Counted from the first letter of the stretch, positions 19,850 to 27,889 are shown. The stretch: DNA of 64,000 bases from Pseudonocardia alaniniphila (GCF_022524485.1 NZ_JAKXMK010000039.1:46692-110691), one strand, 5' to 3'. Notes: a model not told the origin generated them from the letters alone. Numbers and translations: made by a program.

Positions 19850-20476
19850 TCACCCCGCGATGCGGCTCAGCCGGGCCGAGAGGTGCGGCTGCAGCGGCTG
19901 TCCTTCCATCGCTCGCTCGTCGACGTAGGCGAGGTCGCCGCCCTCGACGAGCCCGTACAGCCGGTGCGAGGCCGACACCTCCTTGGCGGAGGCCGTGCGC
20001 ACCACCGCGTCGGTCTCGATCTCCCAGGACGTCAGGTTGCGGGCGCGGCCGTAGAAGATCTCGCTGATCCCCGTGGCGTGTGTGATGAGCACCTCGAGCT
20101 CGCCGTCCGGCTGTGGCCGCCAGAAGCCGACCTCTCGCGCCGCGGGCCGCAGCACCTCGCCGTCCGGTCCCAGCAGCCACGCCCTCGCCTCGTAGGACAC
20201 GAACGGGCGCCCGTCGTGGGCGAAGACGAGCTGCTGCCCGTAGGTGAACGGCCCGTCGATCGTCGGATAGACGACTTCGCCGGCACCGCGCCACACGCCG
20301 ATCAGCGGGAGCAGGCCGAGGCACTGTTCGTGCAGGTCGGGGCCTTCTCGCAGGTTGGCCGTGTCGTCCGGGACCGGTAGGTCCTCGAACCGCGGCCGGT
20401 TGCGGCGAGGGGAGTCGGGGGCGGCGTTGGCCGGCCCGGAGATCGTCTGTGGGGACTCGGCGTCCGGTCCTGTCAC
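19850..20476 (-). CDS. Nitrobindin-type heme-binding protein (FABP-like)
   Basis: A 208-residue beta-barrel protein. The family motif GVWRGAGEVVYPTIDGPF is near residue 55. The C-terminal heme-ligand region is EGQPLQPHLSARLSRI, with the proximal His. Nitrobindins bind ferric heme and isomerise peroxynitrite in mycobacteria and man. The first 40 residues are disordered. GTG 20476 is preceded by GGGAGG, and this codon overlaps the stop of a small upstream membrane-protein gene. In M. tuberculosis Rv0813c lies at the same place next to sseC (from memory). Confidence 0.85.
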   Translation of the reverse strand: MTGPDAESPQTISGPANAAPDSPRRNRPRFEDLPVPDDTANLREGPDLHEQCLGLLPLIGVWRGAGEVVYPTIDGPFTYGQQLVFAHDGRPFVSYEARAWLLGPDGEVLRPAAREVGFWRPQPDGELEVLITHATGISEIFYGRARNLTSWEIETDAVVRTASAKEVSASHRLYGLVEGGDLAYVDERAMEGQPLQPHLSARLSRIAG

Positions 20477-20604
20477 GGGCCGACCTCCCTGCTGATGTCC
20501 GGGGTACCCGGCTCCGTCGTGAAGAGCCGCCGGAGCAGGTAGCCGGTGAACCCGATGATGCCGGCGCTCGCCGCGATCAGCAGGCCGGAGAAGAACCAGT
20601 TCAC
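20473..20604 (-). CDS. 43-residue single-helix membrane protein coupled to nitrobindin
   Basis: The frame starts at GTG 20602-20604 with VNWFFSGLLIAASAGIIGFT and continues into LLRRLF, so one transmembrane helix is followed by a basic stop. Its TGA overlaps the nitrobindin GTG (GTGA). The nitrobindin SD (GGGAGG) lies in its last codons. It is too short for standard gene callers, but membrane character and the overlap argue that it is real. A partner role for the heme protein is speculation. Confidence 0.6.
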   Translation of the reverse strand: MNWFFSGLLIAASAGIIGFTGYLLRRLFTTEPGTPDISREVGP

Positions 20605-20652
20605 GGGCGGGCAGCCTAGTGCGTGCGACGCCGGCGGGCTGGGCCCGCCATA

Positions 20653-20702
20653 CGGGAAGAGCCCCGAGCCGCGAACGAGTCGCGTGCACGGGGCTCTTCC
20701 CG
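20653..20702 (-). terminator. Strong hairpin after sseC
   Basis: A perfect 14-bp stem (arms 20653-20666 and 20689-20702, CGGGAAGAGCCCCG) with a 22-nt loop lies 14 bp after the sseC stop. It separates the sulfurtransferase operon from the small membrane gene and nitrobindin. Confidence 0.75.
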
Positions 20703-20715
20703 ATGCTCGGTGGCC

Positions 20716-21015
20716 CTACGCCACGGCCACCTCGGCCTGGTGCAGTCCGGGCCCGTCGGCGCTGATCACGGTCTCGCCGTTGCCCGAGCGGGACAGCGCG
20801 CGCAGCGTCCACGTGCCCGGTGCCGCGAAGAACCGGAAGCTCCCGCTGGCGGAGGCGACGACCTCCGCGGTGAACTCGCCGGAGGCGTCGAGGAGCCGGA
20901 CGAACGCGCCGCCGACCGGCTGGCCCTCGGCCAGCACACGCCCGGTGAGCACGGTCTCCTTGGTCAGGTCGGTGCCCGGCGGGAGGGCGACGGCCTGGTC
21001 AGGTGCTCCGCACAT
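20716..21015 (-). CDS. sseC: SseC-like DUF1416 protein
   Basis: A 99-residue protein starting MCGAPDQAVALPPGTDLTKE with an Ig/CarboxypepD_reg-like body (TVLTGRVLAEGQPVGGAFVR). In actinobacteria it always accompanies the CysA-type thiosulfate sulfurtransferase; its role is unknown. The ATG shares one base with the cysA stop (TGATG), so it is coupled. It is the last gene before a strong hairpin. Confidence 0.88.
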   Translation of the reverse strand: MCGAPDQAVALPPGTDLTKETVLTGRVLAEGQPVGGAFVRLLDASGEFTAEVVASASGSFRFFAAPGTWTLRALSRSGNGETVISADGPGLHQAEVAVA

Positions 21016-21854
21016 CAGCGACCCGCCCCCAGCTCGATCGGCACGCCGATGAGCGAGCCGTACTCGGTCCAGCTGCCGTCGTAGTTCTTGACGTCGCCGT
21101 AGCCGAGCAGTTCGTGCAGCACGACCCACGTGTGGGAGCTGCGCTCGCCGATGCGGCAGTAGGCGATCGTCGAGCGGCTCTCGTCGTAGCCGGCGTCGCC
21201 GTAGAGCTTCTTGAGCTCGTCGTCGGACTTGAAGGTGCCGTCCTCGTTGGCCGCCTTGCTCCACGGGATGTTGATCGCGGAGGGGATGTGGCCGGGCCGC
21301 TGGGACTGCTCCTGCGGCAGGTGTGCCGGGGCGAGGATCTTGCCGGAGAACTCGTCGGGCGAGCGCACGTCGATCAGGTTCTTGCCACCGATCGCCTCGA
21401 CCACCTCGTCGCGGAAGGCGCGGATCGAGTTGTCCGGCTCCTGGGCGGTGTAGCTGGTGGCGGTGCGCTCGGTGACGTCGGAGGTGAGCGGGCGCCCGTC
21501 GAGCTCCCACTTCTTGCGCCCGCCGTCGAGCAGCTTCACGTTCTGGTGGCCGTAGAGCTTGAACTGCCAGTAGGCGTAGGCGGCGAACCAGTTGTTGTTG
21601 CCGCCGTAGAGCACGACGGTGTCGTCGTTGCCGACACCCTTGGCGGACAGCAGCTGCTCGAACTGCTCCTTGTTGACGATGTCGCGGCGCACCGGGTCCT
21701 GGAGCTCGCTCGTCCAGTTGACCTTGATTGCGCCCGGCAGGTGCCCACCGTCGTAGGCGGTGGTGTCCTCGTCCACCTCGAGGAAGACGATCCCATCGGT
21801 ACCGAGGTTCTTCTCGGCCCAGTCTGCTGTGACCAGGACGTCCTGGCGGCTCAT
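21015..21854 (-). CDS. cysA: Thiosulfate sulfurtransferase (two rhodanese domains)
   Basis: A 279-residue tandem rhodanese. The inactive N-terminal domain covers about 1-130. The active C-terminal domain has Cys233 in YCRIGERSSHTW, the mycobacterial CysA/SseA-type active loop. It transfers sulfane sulfur from thiosulfate to cyanide or other acceptors. The start MSRQDVLVTADWAEKNLG is at ATG 21854 and overlaps the DUF4395 stop. Regulation by the upstream cysteine leader would extend to it through polycistronic transcription. Confidence 0.92.
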   Translation of the reverse strand: MSRQDVLVTADWAEKNLGTDGIVFLEVDEDTTAYDGGHLPGAIKVNWTSELQDPVRRDIVNKEQFEQLLSAKGVGNDDTVVLYGGNNNWFAAYAYWQFKLYGHQNVKLLDGGRKKWELDGRPLTSDVTERTATSYTAQEPDNSIRAFRDEVVEAIGGKNLIDVRSPDEFSGKILAPAHLPQEQSQRPGHIPSAINIPWSKAANEDGTFKSDDELKKLYGDAGYDESRSTIAYCRIGERSSHTWVVLHELLGYGDVKNYDGSWTEYGSLIGVPIELGAGR

Positions 21855-22315
21855 GCGGTGGCTCCCTGTTGGTTGTTCTTCCGGAAACGGGCGATCAGGC
21901 CGTACATCTCGCAGCCCAGGCAGAAGCCGAAGGCGGCGTTGAGGAAGGCAGCGGCCAGCGCGAATGCGGTGGCGATGACGCCGAGCGCGGTGAGGTTCGC
22001 GAAGTACCCCGCGGCGCCGACGACGGCGAACACGAGCCCGACGGTCTGGGAGAACCGCACCGGAGCGGCCTCCTCCTTCTCCGTGGGCGCGCCGAGACGC
22101 GGCGCTACGAGCGTGCGGAACACCACCGAGTACGGCGCGAACCGGAGACCGGCGACCGAGCCGAGTGCGAACACCAGTGCCTGAGCGGCGAGCAGCCAGC
22201 CGCTGCCGCTGACGAGCACCAGTGCGAGCACGACGGTGGTGAGCGCCGCCGAGAATCGGACACCGCGCGGATCGACCGGCGGGTCGCGGCGCGCGGGGAT
22301 GGCGGATGTGGACAA
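21851..22315 (-). CDS. DUF4395 membrane protein
   Basis: A 154-residue membrane protein with about four hydrophobic segments and the conserved FGFCLGCEMYGLIARF near its end. The paired cysteines suggest thiol or sulfur chemistry or transport. The start is TTG 22313-22315, set by AGGAG 5-9 bases upstream. That SD lies inside a hairpin with the end of the leader ORF. It is first of the DUF4395-cysA-sseC operon. Function unknown; a role in thiosulfate or sulfane handling is inferred from context. Confidence 0.8.
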   Translation of the reverse strand: MSTSAIPARRDPPVDPRGVRFSAALTTVVLALVLVSGSGWLLAAQALVFALGSVAGLRFAPYSVVFRTLVAPRLGAPTEKEEAAPVRFSQTVGLVFAVVGAAGYFANLTALGVIATAFALAAAFLNAAFGFCLGCEMYGLIARFRKNNQQGATA

Positions 22316-22320
22316 GAATG

Positions 22321-22358
22321 CTCCTGAGGACGGTGCGAATGAACGCGTATCTCAGGAG
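22321..22358 (-). promoter_or_regulatory. SD-sequestering hairpin of the cysteine attenuator
   Basis: On the minus strand CTCCTGAG (22358-22351) and CTCAGGAG (22328-22321) are perfect reverse complements with a 22-nt loop. The left arm holds the leader's last codon and TGA. The right arm contains the AGGAG ribosome site of the DUF4395 gene. A ribosome stalled in the leader cannot reach the left arm, so which arm is paired could depend on leader translation. Confidence 0.75.
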
Positions 22359-22426
22359 GTGCGACAGAGGCAGCTCCCGACGCGGCACAGGTCAACTGCG
22401 CGTCGTCGGGTCAGCGGCCAGCACAC
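22352..22426 (-). CDS. 24-residue cysteine-containing leader peptide
   Basis: The frame starts at GTG 22424-22426 and reads VCWPLTRRRAVDLC onward to GSCLCRTS. It has Cys at positions 2, 14, 19 and 21. RRxVDL.R..S..CR is a recurring pattern of actinobacterial leaders before sulfur genes. Leaderless polycysteine ORFs of this kind control the homologous mycobacterial operon as cysteine-responsive attenuators. The upstream -10 box would put the transcript start at or next to the GTG, making the ORF leaderless. It ends 36 nt before the DUF4395 start. Confidence 0.72.
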   Translation of the reverse strand: MCWPLTRRRAVDLCRVGSCLCRTS

Positions 22427-22433
22427 GGACGCG

Positions 22434-22439
22434 AGGGTA
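22434..22439 (-). promoter_or_regulatory. -10 box (TACCCT) giving a leaderless leader transcript
   Basis: TACCCT ends 7 bases before the leader GTG, the spacing expected if transcription starts at the start codon. No good -35 is visible. Confidence 0.5.
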
Positions 22440-22497
22440 GCCGAGGTCGGCCACTTTCGGCAGCTGCGCTCCGAGGACGAAAGCAAAGGTCCGGACA

Positions 22498-22950
22498 TTA
22501 CGCCGGAGAAGCACCGGCGAGGCCGGGCGCGATCGCGGCTTCCAGCTCCGGCAGCCGCGGCACGCCCGAGACGCGCAGCAGCTCGGACCCGTCGGGTCCG
22601 AAGGCCACCACCGTGGGAGTCCGCATCACCGAGAGTTCGCGGGCGACGTCCGGCCGCTCGGCGACGTCGATCTCGCGGTGTACCACGCCGGGGCGGCGGG
22701 AGCAGAGCTCGGTCAGCAGCGCGGCCGTCTGCCGGCACGGGCTGCAGACGGGCGAGGACAGCTGCAGCAGGAGCACCCGGTCCGAACCGCTTGAGGCGGC
22801 CCCGGCCAGCGCCCACCCGCCGGCGGCGCTGCCACCGGTGCGCAACCGCCCGTTGCGGAAACGCAGCACCAGGCCCACCGCCGTAGCGAGCCCGAGCGTG
22901 GCCACGAGCGCCCAGACTCCTGCAGCGTCGATCACGTCCGTCTCCAACAC
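22498..22950 (-). CDS. Membrane-anchored thioredoxin-like protein (ThiX-like)
   Basis: A 150-residue protein with an N-terminal transmembrane helix (about residues 12-29). A thioredoxin fold follows with the redox motif SSPVCSPCRQTAALL (CxxC near residue 68) and the cis-Pro segment MRTPTVVAFGPDG. The C-terminus is usual for thioredoxins. It precedes the Cys leader on the same strand, as thiX does next to cysA2 in mycobacteria. The likely role is thiol reduction in sulfur transfer. Confidence 0.8.
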   Translation of the reverse strand: MLETDVIDAAGVWALVATLGLATAVGLVLRFRNGRLRTGGSAAGGWALAGAASSGSDRVLLLQLSSPVCSPCRQTAALLTELCSRRPGVVHREIDVAERPDVARELSVMRTPTVVAFGPDGSELLRVSGVPRLPELEAAIAPGLAGASPA

Positions 22951-22993
22951 GGCAGTGGTGCTCGTTACTCCCCGAAAGGAGCGTTGCCGACCC

Positions 22994-23782
22994 TCAGGAG
23001 GACGCCGGGGCGCCGCCGGCGCCGAGGGTGAGGTCCTTGGCCTCGCCGCTGATCTCCAGCGTCCCGTTGTCCGCCTTGAGCGACGTCGGGGTGATCTGCA
23101 GGGGCAGCGAGCCGGGATCGATGCGCACGGTGAACAGCTGCTGCAGCGTGCGCTGCTGGGCCTGCGGGAGCGGCTTCTGGTCCTCGCCGAGCCGGATGTC
23201 GCGCGGGATGATCTCCGCCTGGCCGGACTCGAGCTGCAGGACCGCGATCACCGACACGTCCTCCTTCTGGCCGAGGAACGTGGCGGTGCCCGAGAACCGT
23301 GCGGCGTGGTCGGGGTCGAGATCCGCGAGCGACGCGTCGCCGCCGTCGTCGACGACCTGCTCCAGCGCCTCGTCGTCGAGCGTGTCGATGCGCAGGTCCT
23401 TGATGCCGGGAAGAAGGCGTTGCACGTCGGTGGCCGACACACGCACGGTGCCCTCCGCCTCGCTCACGCGCAGCGTCTTCGGGCCGGAGCCCAGGATCAT
23501 CGACAGCGGCGCCTCGACGTCGCGCAGCTGCGCGGAGACGTCGAGCTCCTGCAGCTCCCCGAGGTGGATACGGGTCGCGTCGACGTCGATGCTGCGGTAG
23601 TGGCCGGACACCGCCTGCGTGAGGAACGGGAAGCCGTTGATACGCACGGACGGGTCGTCCGCGAGCCCGATCTGTTCCCGCATCTGCCGCGACACGGCCG
23701 ACTCGGCGAGCGCGGCGGATCCGTAGTCGACGGCCACGAGCAACCCGACCAGCACGAGCAGCCCGATGACGACCCGCCTCAT
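22994..23782 (-). CDS. DUF2993 (LmeA-like) exported protein
   Basis: A 262-residue protein with an N-terminal signal or anchor (MRRVVIGLLVLVGLLVAVDY). The body is the DUF2993 lipid-binding fold, with NGFPFLTQAVSGHYRSIDVD near residue 50. LmeA of mycobacteria is an envelope phospholipid-binding protein needed for mannan elongation; this is a relative only. The ATG at 23780-23782 overlaps the hydrolase stop. Confidence 0.8.
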   Translation of the reverse strand: MRRVVIGLLVLVGLLVAVDYGSAALAESAVSRQMREQIGLADDPSVRINGFPFLTQAVSGHYRSIDVDATRIHLGELQELDVSAQLRDVEAPLSMILGSGPKTLRVSEAEGTVRVSATDVQRLLPGIKDLRIDTLDDEALEQVVDDGGDASLADLDPDHAARFSGTATFLGQKEDVSVIAVLQLESGQAEIIPRDIRLGEDQKPLPQAQQRTLQQLFTVRIDPGSLPLQITPTSLKADNGTLEISGEAKDLTLGAGGAPASS

Positions 23783-24663
23783 CCGACCTCCGACCCTGGT
23801 GCCCGGCGTTCTGCCGGGGTGCGGGGTCCGACCGTAGAGCCGTCGCTCCTGGTGAGTTCGCCCGGGCTGCCTGTTCTCGCCGCGGCGAGCGCCCATCGGG
23901 CGATCCGCGCCGCGAGCTCGGGGCCGGTGCCGCTCTCACCGTGGCCCGCGCCGGGCTCGGTCCACAGCTGTGCGTGACCGCCGGAAGCCGCTGTCAGGGC
24001 CTGCGCGTGCGCGGCCGAGAAGTACCGGTCACCGGTGAAGTGCACCAGTAGCAGCGGCACGGGCGCGACGTCGGCGACGACCTCCACAGGGGACGGCGGG
24101 ACCACCTCCCACGACGAGTCGAGGCGCACGCCGAGGAGGCGCGCGACGGCCCGCCCGTGCGGCTGTTCCAGCAGCCAGTGCACGCGCCGCATCGCCGGTG
24201 TCTCCCGGGAGTACCAGCGGGCGGGGCCGCTGACCGCGACGACCGCGTCGGGCCGCGAGGTCCCCGTGACCGTGGCATGCCGCAGCGCTACGGCGGCACC
24301 CAGGGAGAAGCCGGCCGTCGCGACTCGCGAGTAGCCGGCGGCGCGGGCCCACCTGACCGCCGCGTCGAGGTCGAGCAGTTCGCTGTCGCCGACGGTGCTG
24401 CGGCCTCCGGACCGCCCGTGTCCCCGCATGTCCACGGCCACCACGGGGGCGTCGAGGCTCAGGGCCGCGAGCACTGGCCGGGTGGAGGAATGGCGGGTGT
24501 GGTGGGTGAATCCGTGGCACACCGCGATCGCCGTGTCTCCTCCCGGACCCGGGAGATGGATGCCGGAGAGACGTACACCGTCGGCACTGGTCACGTCCAC
24601 CGCATGCGGCGTGACCTCCGCCGCGCTGCTCGTGCCATCGGCCCTCACCCGGTTATCCTGCAT
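23779..24663 (-). CDS. Alpha/beta hydrolase
   Basis: A 294-residue hydrolase. Oxyanion region AVCHGFTHHTRHS is followed by AVDMRGHGRSGGRST. The nucleophile elbow AGFSLGAAV has the Ser near residue 115. The catalytic Asp is probably in VHFTGDRYF and the His in GAGHGESG. I start at MQDNRVRADG (ATG 24663); the longer upstream frame overlaps the divergent glnR gene. The substrate is unknown. It is coupled to the DUF2993 gene. Confidence 0.82.
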   Translation of the reverse strand: MQDNRVRADGTSSAAEVTPHAVDVTSADGVRLSGIHLPGPGGDTAIAVCHGFTHHTRHSSTRPVLAALSLDAPVVAVDMRGHGRSGGRSTVGDSELLDLDAAVRWARAAGYSRVATAGFSLGAAVALRHATVTGTSRPDAVVAVSGPARWYSRETPAMRRVHWLLEQPHGRAVARLLGVRLDSSWEVVPPSPVEVVADVAPVPLLLVHFTGDRYFSAAHAQALTAASGGHAQLWTEPGAGHGESGTGPELAARIARWALAAARTGSPGELTRSDGSTVGPRTPAERRAPGSEVG

Positions 24664-24789
24664 CGATCCGCGTGGTGTGTTCCGACCGGGTCGCGCGGGT
24701 GTGAACGGTGCGTCAAAGGCGCCCGCCGTGAACGGTCGAGCGGCGCCGCACCGGGCGCCTCGACTTCCGGTGTGGAAAGGAGGCACCAC

Positions 24790-25572
24790 GTGGAACTCCT
24801 TCTGCTGACCGCCGATCCCGATCCCGGGGCCGTGCTGCCGGCTCTCACCCTGCTCCCCCACGGGGTCCGCACGGCAGCGCCCGAGGTGGCCGCGCTCCTC
24901 GACGCCGGCCCGCACGACGCAGTGCTCGTGGATGCGCGCACCGACCTCGTTGCCGCCCGCAGTCTGTGCCGGCTGCTGGGCAGCACCGGCATGGACGTCC
25001 CGGTCGTCGCGGTGCTCACCGAGGGCGGGCTGGTAGCGGTCTCCGGGGAGTGGGTCGTCGACGAGATCCTGCTGCCCGGCGCCGGTCCCGCCGAGGTGGA
25101 CGCCCGCCTGCGGCTGCTCAAGTCGCGTCCCGGCGGCGACAACGGCCGCGAGGGTGGAGCGCTGGTGCTCGGCGAGCTGGTCATCGACGAGGCCACCTAC
25201 GCGGCGCGTCTGCGCGGCCGGCTCCTCGAGCTCACCTACAAGGAGTTCGAGCTGCTCAAGTACCTCGCGCAGCACGCCGGACGGGTCTTCACCCGCGCGC
25301 AGCTCCTGCAGGAGGTGTGGGGCTACGACTTCTTCGGGGGCACGCGCACCGTCGACGTCCACGTGCGGCGCCTGCGGGCGAAGCTCGGCACGGAGCACGA
25401 GCAGATGATCGGCACCGTGCGCAACGTCGGCTACAAGTTCGTCCGGCCCAGCCGTGGTGCGCTGAGCGCGGCGTCCACGGTCAGCGTCGTCGAGGACGAC
25501 GGTGGCAGCGACGACGCAGAGGAGAGCGACCAGGTCCCGGGCCGGGTGTCGGGTGTCGCCGGCATGGCGTGA
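24790..25572 (+). CDS. glnR: GlnR-type OmpR-like response regulator
   Basis: A 260-residue regulator. The receiver-like N-terminal domain (residues 1-115) has DAVLVDARTDL, with Asp in the usual phosphorylation position, and lacks a clear Lys/acidic pocket. The winged helix (about 130-225) shows ELTYKEFELLKYLAQHAGRV and GTRTVDVHVRRLRAKLG. GTG 24790 follows AAAGGAGG. The place upstream of mshD fits Rv0818 GlnR, the orphan nitrogen regulator (from memory). The C-terminal acidic tail is disordered. Confidence 0.8.
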   Translation: MELLLLTADPDPGAVLPALTLLPHGVRTAAPEVAALLDAGPHDAVLVDARTDLVAARSLCRLLGSTGMDVPVVAVLTEGGLVAVSGEWVVDEILLPGAGPAEVDARLRLLKSRPGGDNGREGGALVLGELVIDEATYAARLRGRLLELTYKEFELLKYLAQHAGRVFTRAQLLQEVWGYDFFGGTRTVDVHVRRLRAKLGTEHEQMIGTVRNVGYKFVRPSRGALSAASTVSVVEDDGGSDDAEESDQVPGRVSGVAGMA

Positions 25573-25630
25573 TCATCGCGGGGCCGCGAGCCCCACCGCG
25601 GCGGTGGTCTCAGGGGTAGCGTCGGGCGAC

Positions 25631-26536
25631 ATGACCGAGCTGTCGTGGCATGCCGGATTGACCGGGTCGGAGATCAATGAGGTCACCGCCCTCGTCACCG
25701 CCGCCATGGACGCCGACGGCGTCGCGCCGCTGGGCGAGCACGTGCTCCTGCACCTGTCCGACGACTCCACCGTCCACCTGCTCGCTCGCGACGGGCACGG
25801 TCAGGTCGTCGGGTTCGCGCACCTCGACCCGGCGGGCGCGGACGACACGGAGACCGGCGGCGTCGCCGAACTGACCGTGCATCCCCACCACCGCCGCGGG
25901 GGACTGGGCACCCGCATCGTCGAGGCGCTGCTGGAGCGCACCGGGGGCCACCTGCGCGTGTGGGCCCACGGTCAGCTTCCCGGCGCGGTGGCCGTCGCCG
26001 AGCGTCTCGGGTTCAGCCCGGCGCGGACCTTGTGGCAGATGAGCCGCAGCCTGCTCACCCCGCTCGCCGCGCTGACGTTCCCTGACGACGTGCGGGTGCG
26101 CCCGTTCGTGGTCGGTGCCGACGAGGCCGAGTTCCTGCGCGTCAACAACGCGGCGTTCGACTGGCACCCCGAGCAGGGCGGCTGGGACGTGGAGCAGGTC
26201 AAGGTGCGCGAGGCCGAGCCCTGGTTCGATCCCGCGGGGTTCCTGCTGGCCGTCGACGAGTCCGACCGGCTGCTCGGCTACCACTGGACGAAGGTGCACG
26301 GGCCGGGAGAGCACGGACCGGAACCGATCGGTGAGGTGTACGTGCTCGGCGTGGATCCCGCGGCGTGGGGCAGGCGGCTCGGTGAGGCGCTCACCCTGGC
26401 CGGGCTCCACCATCTGCGCGACCGCGGCCTGACCCGGGTGATGCTCTACGTCGAGGCCGACAACACGGCCGCGGTGCGGGTCTACGAGCGCCTCGGTTTC
26501 GCCGTCTCGAACACCGATGTTTCTTACGCGCGGTGA
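25631..26536 (+). CDS. mshD: Mycothiol synthase
   Basis: A 301-residue protein of two GNAT acetyltransferase domains. It acetylates Cys-GlcN-Ins, the last step of mycothiol synthesis. The acetyl-CoA motif of the first domain is AELTVHPHHRRGGLGTR. The second domain has VYVLGVDPAAWGRRLGEAL and a terminal YERLGFAVSNTDVSY. Mycothiol is the actinobacterial thiol, so this gene dates the host. It starts at ATG 25631 and is on the same strand as glnR. Confidence 0.93.
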   Translation: MTELSWHAGLTGSEINEVTALVTAAMDADGVAPLGEHVLLHLSDDSTVHLLARDGHGQVVGFAHLDPAGADDTETGGVAELTVHPHHRRGGLGTRIVEALLERTGGHLRVWAHGQLPGAVAVAERLGFSPARTLWQMSRSLLTPLAALTFPDDVRVRPFVVGADEAEFLRVNNAAFDWHPEQGGWDVEQVKVREAEPWFDPAGFLLAVDESDRLLGYHWTKVHGPGEHGPEPIGEVYVLGVDPAAWGRRLGEALTLAGLHHLRDRGLTRVMLYVEADNTAAVRVYERLGFAVSNTDVSYAR

Positions 26537-26541
26537 CAATC

Positions 26542-26563
26542 GTTCACCCTCTGGCAACCAAGG
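26542..26563 (+). promoter_or_regulatory. PHO-box-like repeat, distal
   Basis: Two 11-base units (GTTCACCCTCT, GGCAACCAAGG) lie just after the mshD stop. The first matches the GTTCACC core of PhoP direct repeats. It is weaker than the pair at 26651. Confidence 0.4.
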
Positions 26564-26650
26564 CGGCACTGCGGCCGATCACATTGGTGCAGGTCACGAC
26601 TAGATCACGGCGCGGTTCTTGAGAGAGTCATGACCTAGCGCCTATCTGCT

Positions 26651-26672
26651 GTTCATTTCCCGTTTACCTGAA
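26651..26672 (+). promoter_or_regulatory. PHO box (PhoP binding site) upstream of pstS
   Basis: Two adjacent 11-base direct repeats (GTTCATTTCCC, GTTTACCTGAA) match the PhoP repeat unit of actinomycetes, core GTTCA(C/T). They lie about 100 bp before pstS in a relatively AT-rich gap. The pst operon is the classic PhoP target in phosphate starvation. Confidence 0.65.
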
Positions 26673-26770
26673 CGGGGGAGTGCGTCCACTCCGCTTCCTT
26701 ACCGTCGCCTCGTGCGGCCACCCCGAGCCGCGCGTGCCCGGTCACGGGAACTCATGACGGAGGAACTCAG

Positions 26771-27889
26771 GTGAAGACCGTGCGGCACGGCTCGCGTGCC
26801 CGAATCGCCGCGGTGGGCATTGCCGCCAGCGGCGCCATGCTGATCGCCGGCTGTGGAGCCGCCAACGAGTCGGCTCCGTCGGGTGGTGCTGGTGCGTCGG
26901 CTGCGCAGAGCGTCTCCGGAACGATCGCCGGTGCCGGCGCCAGCTCGCAGCAGGCCGCCCAGGAAGCGTGGATCGCCACGTTCACGGGCCAGAACGCCGA
27001 CGCGAACATCACGTACGACCCCAGCGGATCCGGTGCGGGACGTACCCAGTTCCTCGGTGGCGGTGTCGCGTTCGCCGGTAGCGACGCCTACCTCAAGCCC
27101 GAGGAGATCACCCAGGCCAACACGCGTTGCAAGAGCGACGTCGTCGAGGTGCCGGCCTACGTCTCGCCGATCGCGGTGATCTACAACGTCCCGGGCGTCA
27201 CCAACCTGCAGCTCGCCCCGGCCACGATCGCGCAGATCTTCGACCGGAAGATCAGCAAGTGGAACGACCCGGCGATCGCCGCCGACAACCCCGGCGCCTC
27301 GCTGCCCGACCTGGCGATCACGCCGGTCAACCGCTCGGACAAGTCCGGCACCACGCAGAACTTCGCTGACTACCTGAAGGTGGCCGCCGCCTCGTCGTGG
27401 CCGTACGACGTCAGCGATAGCTGGCCCGTGCAGGGCGGGGAGGCCGCCCAGGGCACCTCGGGTGTCGTCGGCGCGGTGAAGGCCGGCAACGGCTCGATCG
27501 GTTACGCCGACGAGAGCCAGGCTCGCGACATCAGCCAGGTCAAGGTGAAGGTGGGCTCGGAGTACGTCGGCGCCAGCCCCGAGGCCGCCGCCGCCGTGCT
27601 CGAGGCCTCTCCGCGGGTCGAGGGCCAGGGCCCGTCCGTCTTCGCCTACAAGCTCGCCCGCGACACCACCGCGTCGGGCACCTACCCGATCGTGCTCGTG
27701 TCCTACCTCCTGGCCTGCTCGAAGTACCCGGACGCCCCCACGGCGGACCTCGTGAAGGCCTACCTGAGCTACGTGGTCGGCGCTGACGGCCAGTCCCTCG
27801 CCGCCGACAAGGCCGGGGCCGCTCCGCTCAGCGACTCCCTCCGCAGCCAGATCACCCCGGCAATCAACGCCATCGCCGCGGGATCTTGA
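26771..27889 (+). CDS. pstS: Phosphate-binding lipoprotein PstS
   Basis: A 372-residue periplasmic-type phosphate receptor. The signal peptide ends in lipobox LIAGC (Cys near residue 28). The phosphate pocket is shown by GAGASSQQAAQEAW, DPSGSGAGRTQFLGG and VNRSDKSGTTQNFADYL. It captures phosphate for the PstCAB importer. It is preceded by PHO-box repeats and followed by a 16-bp hairpin that may cause partial termination. Confidence 0.95.
   Translation: MKTVRHGSRARIAAVGIAASGAMLIAGCGAANESAPSGGAGASAAQSVSGTIAGAGASSQQAAQEAWIATFTGQNADANITYDPSGSGAGRTQFLGGGVAFAGSDAYLKPEEITQANTRCKSDVVEVPAYVSPIAVIYNVPGVTNLQLAPATIAQIFDRKISKWNDPAIAADNPGASLPDLAITPVNRSDKSGTTQNFADYLKVAAASSWPYDVSDSWPVQGGEAAQGTSGVVGAVKAGNGSIGYADESQARDISQVKVKVGSEYVGASPEAAAAVLEASPRVEGQGPSVFAYKLARDTTASGTYPIVLVSYLLACSKYPDAPTADLVKAYLSYVVGADGQSLAADKAGAAPLSDSLRSQITPAINAIAAGS

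Noticed and set aside
24157..24789. N-terminal extension of the GlnR frame
   Set aside because: It overlaps the divergent hydrolase and lacks homology; AAAGGAGG places the start at 24790.
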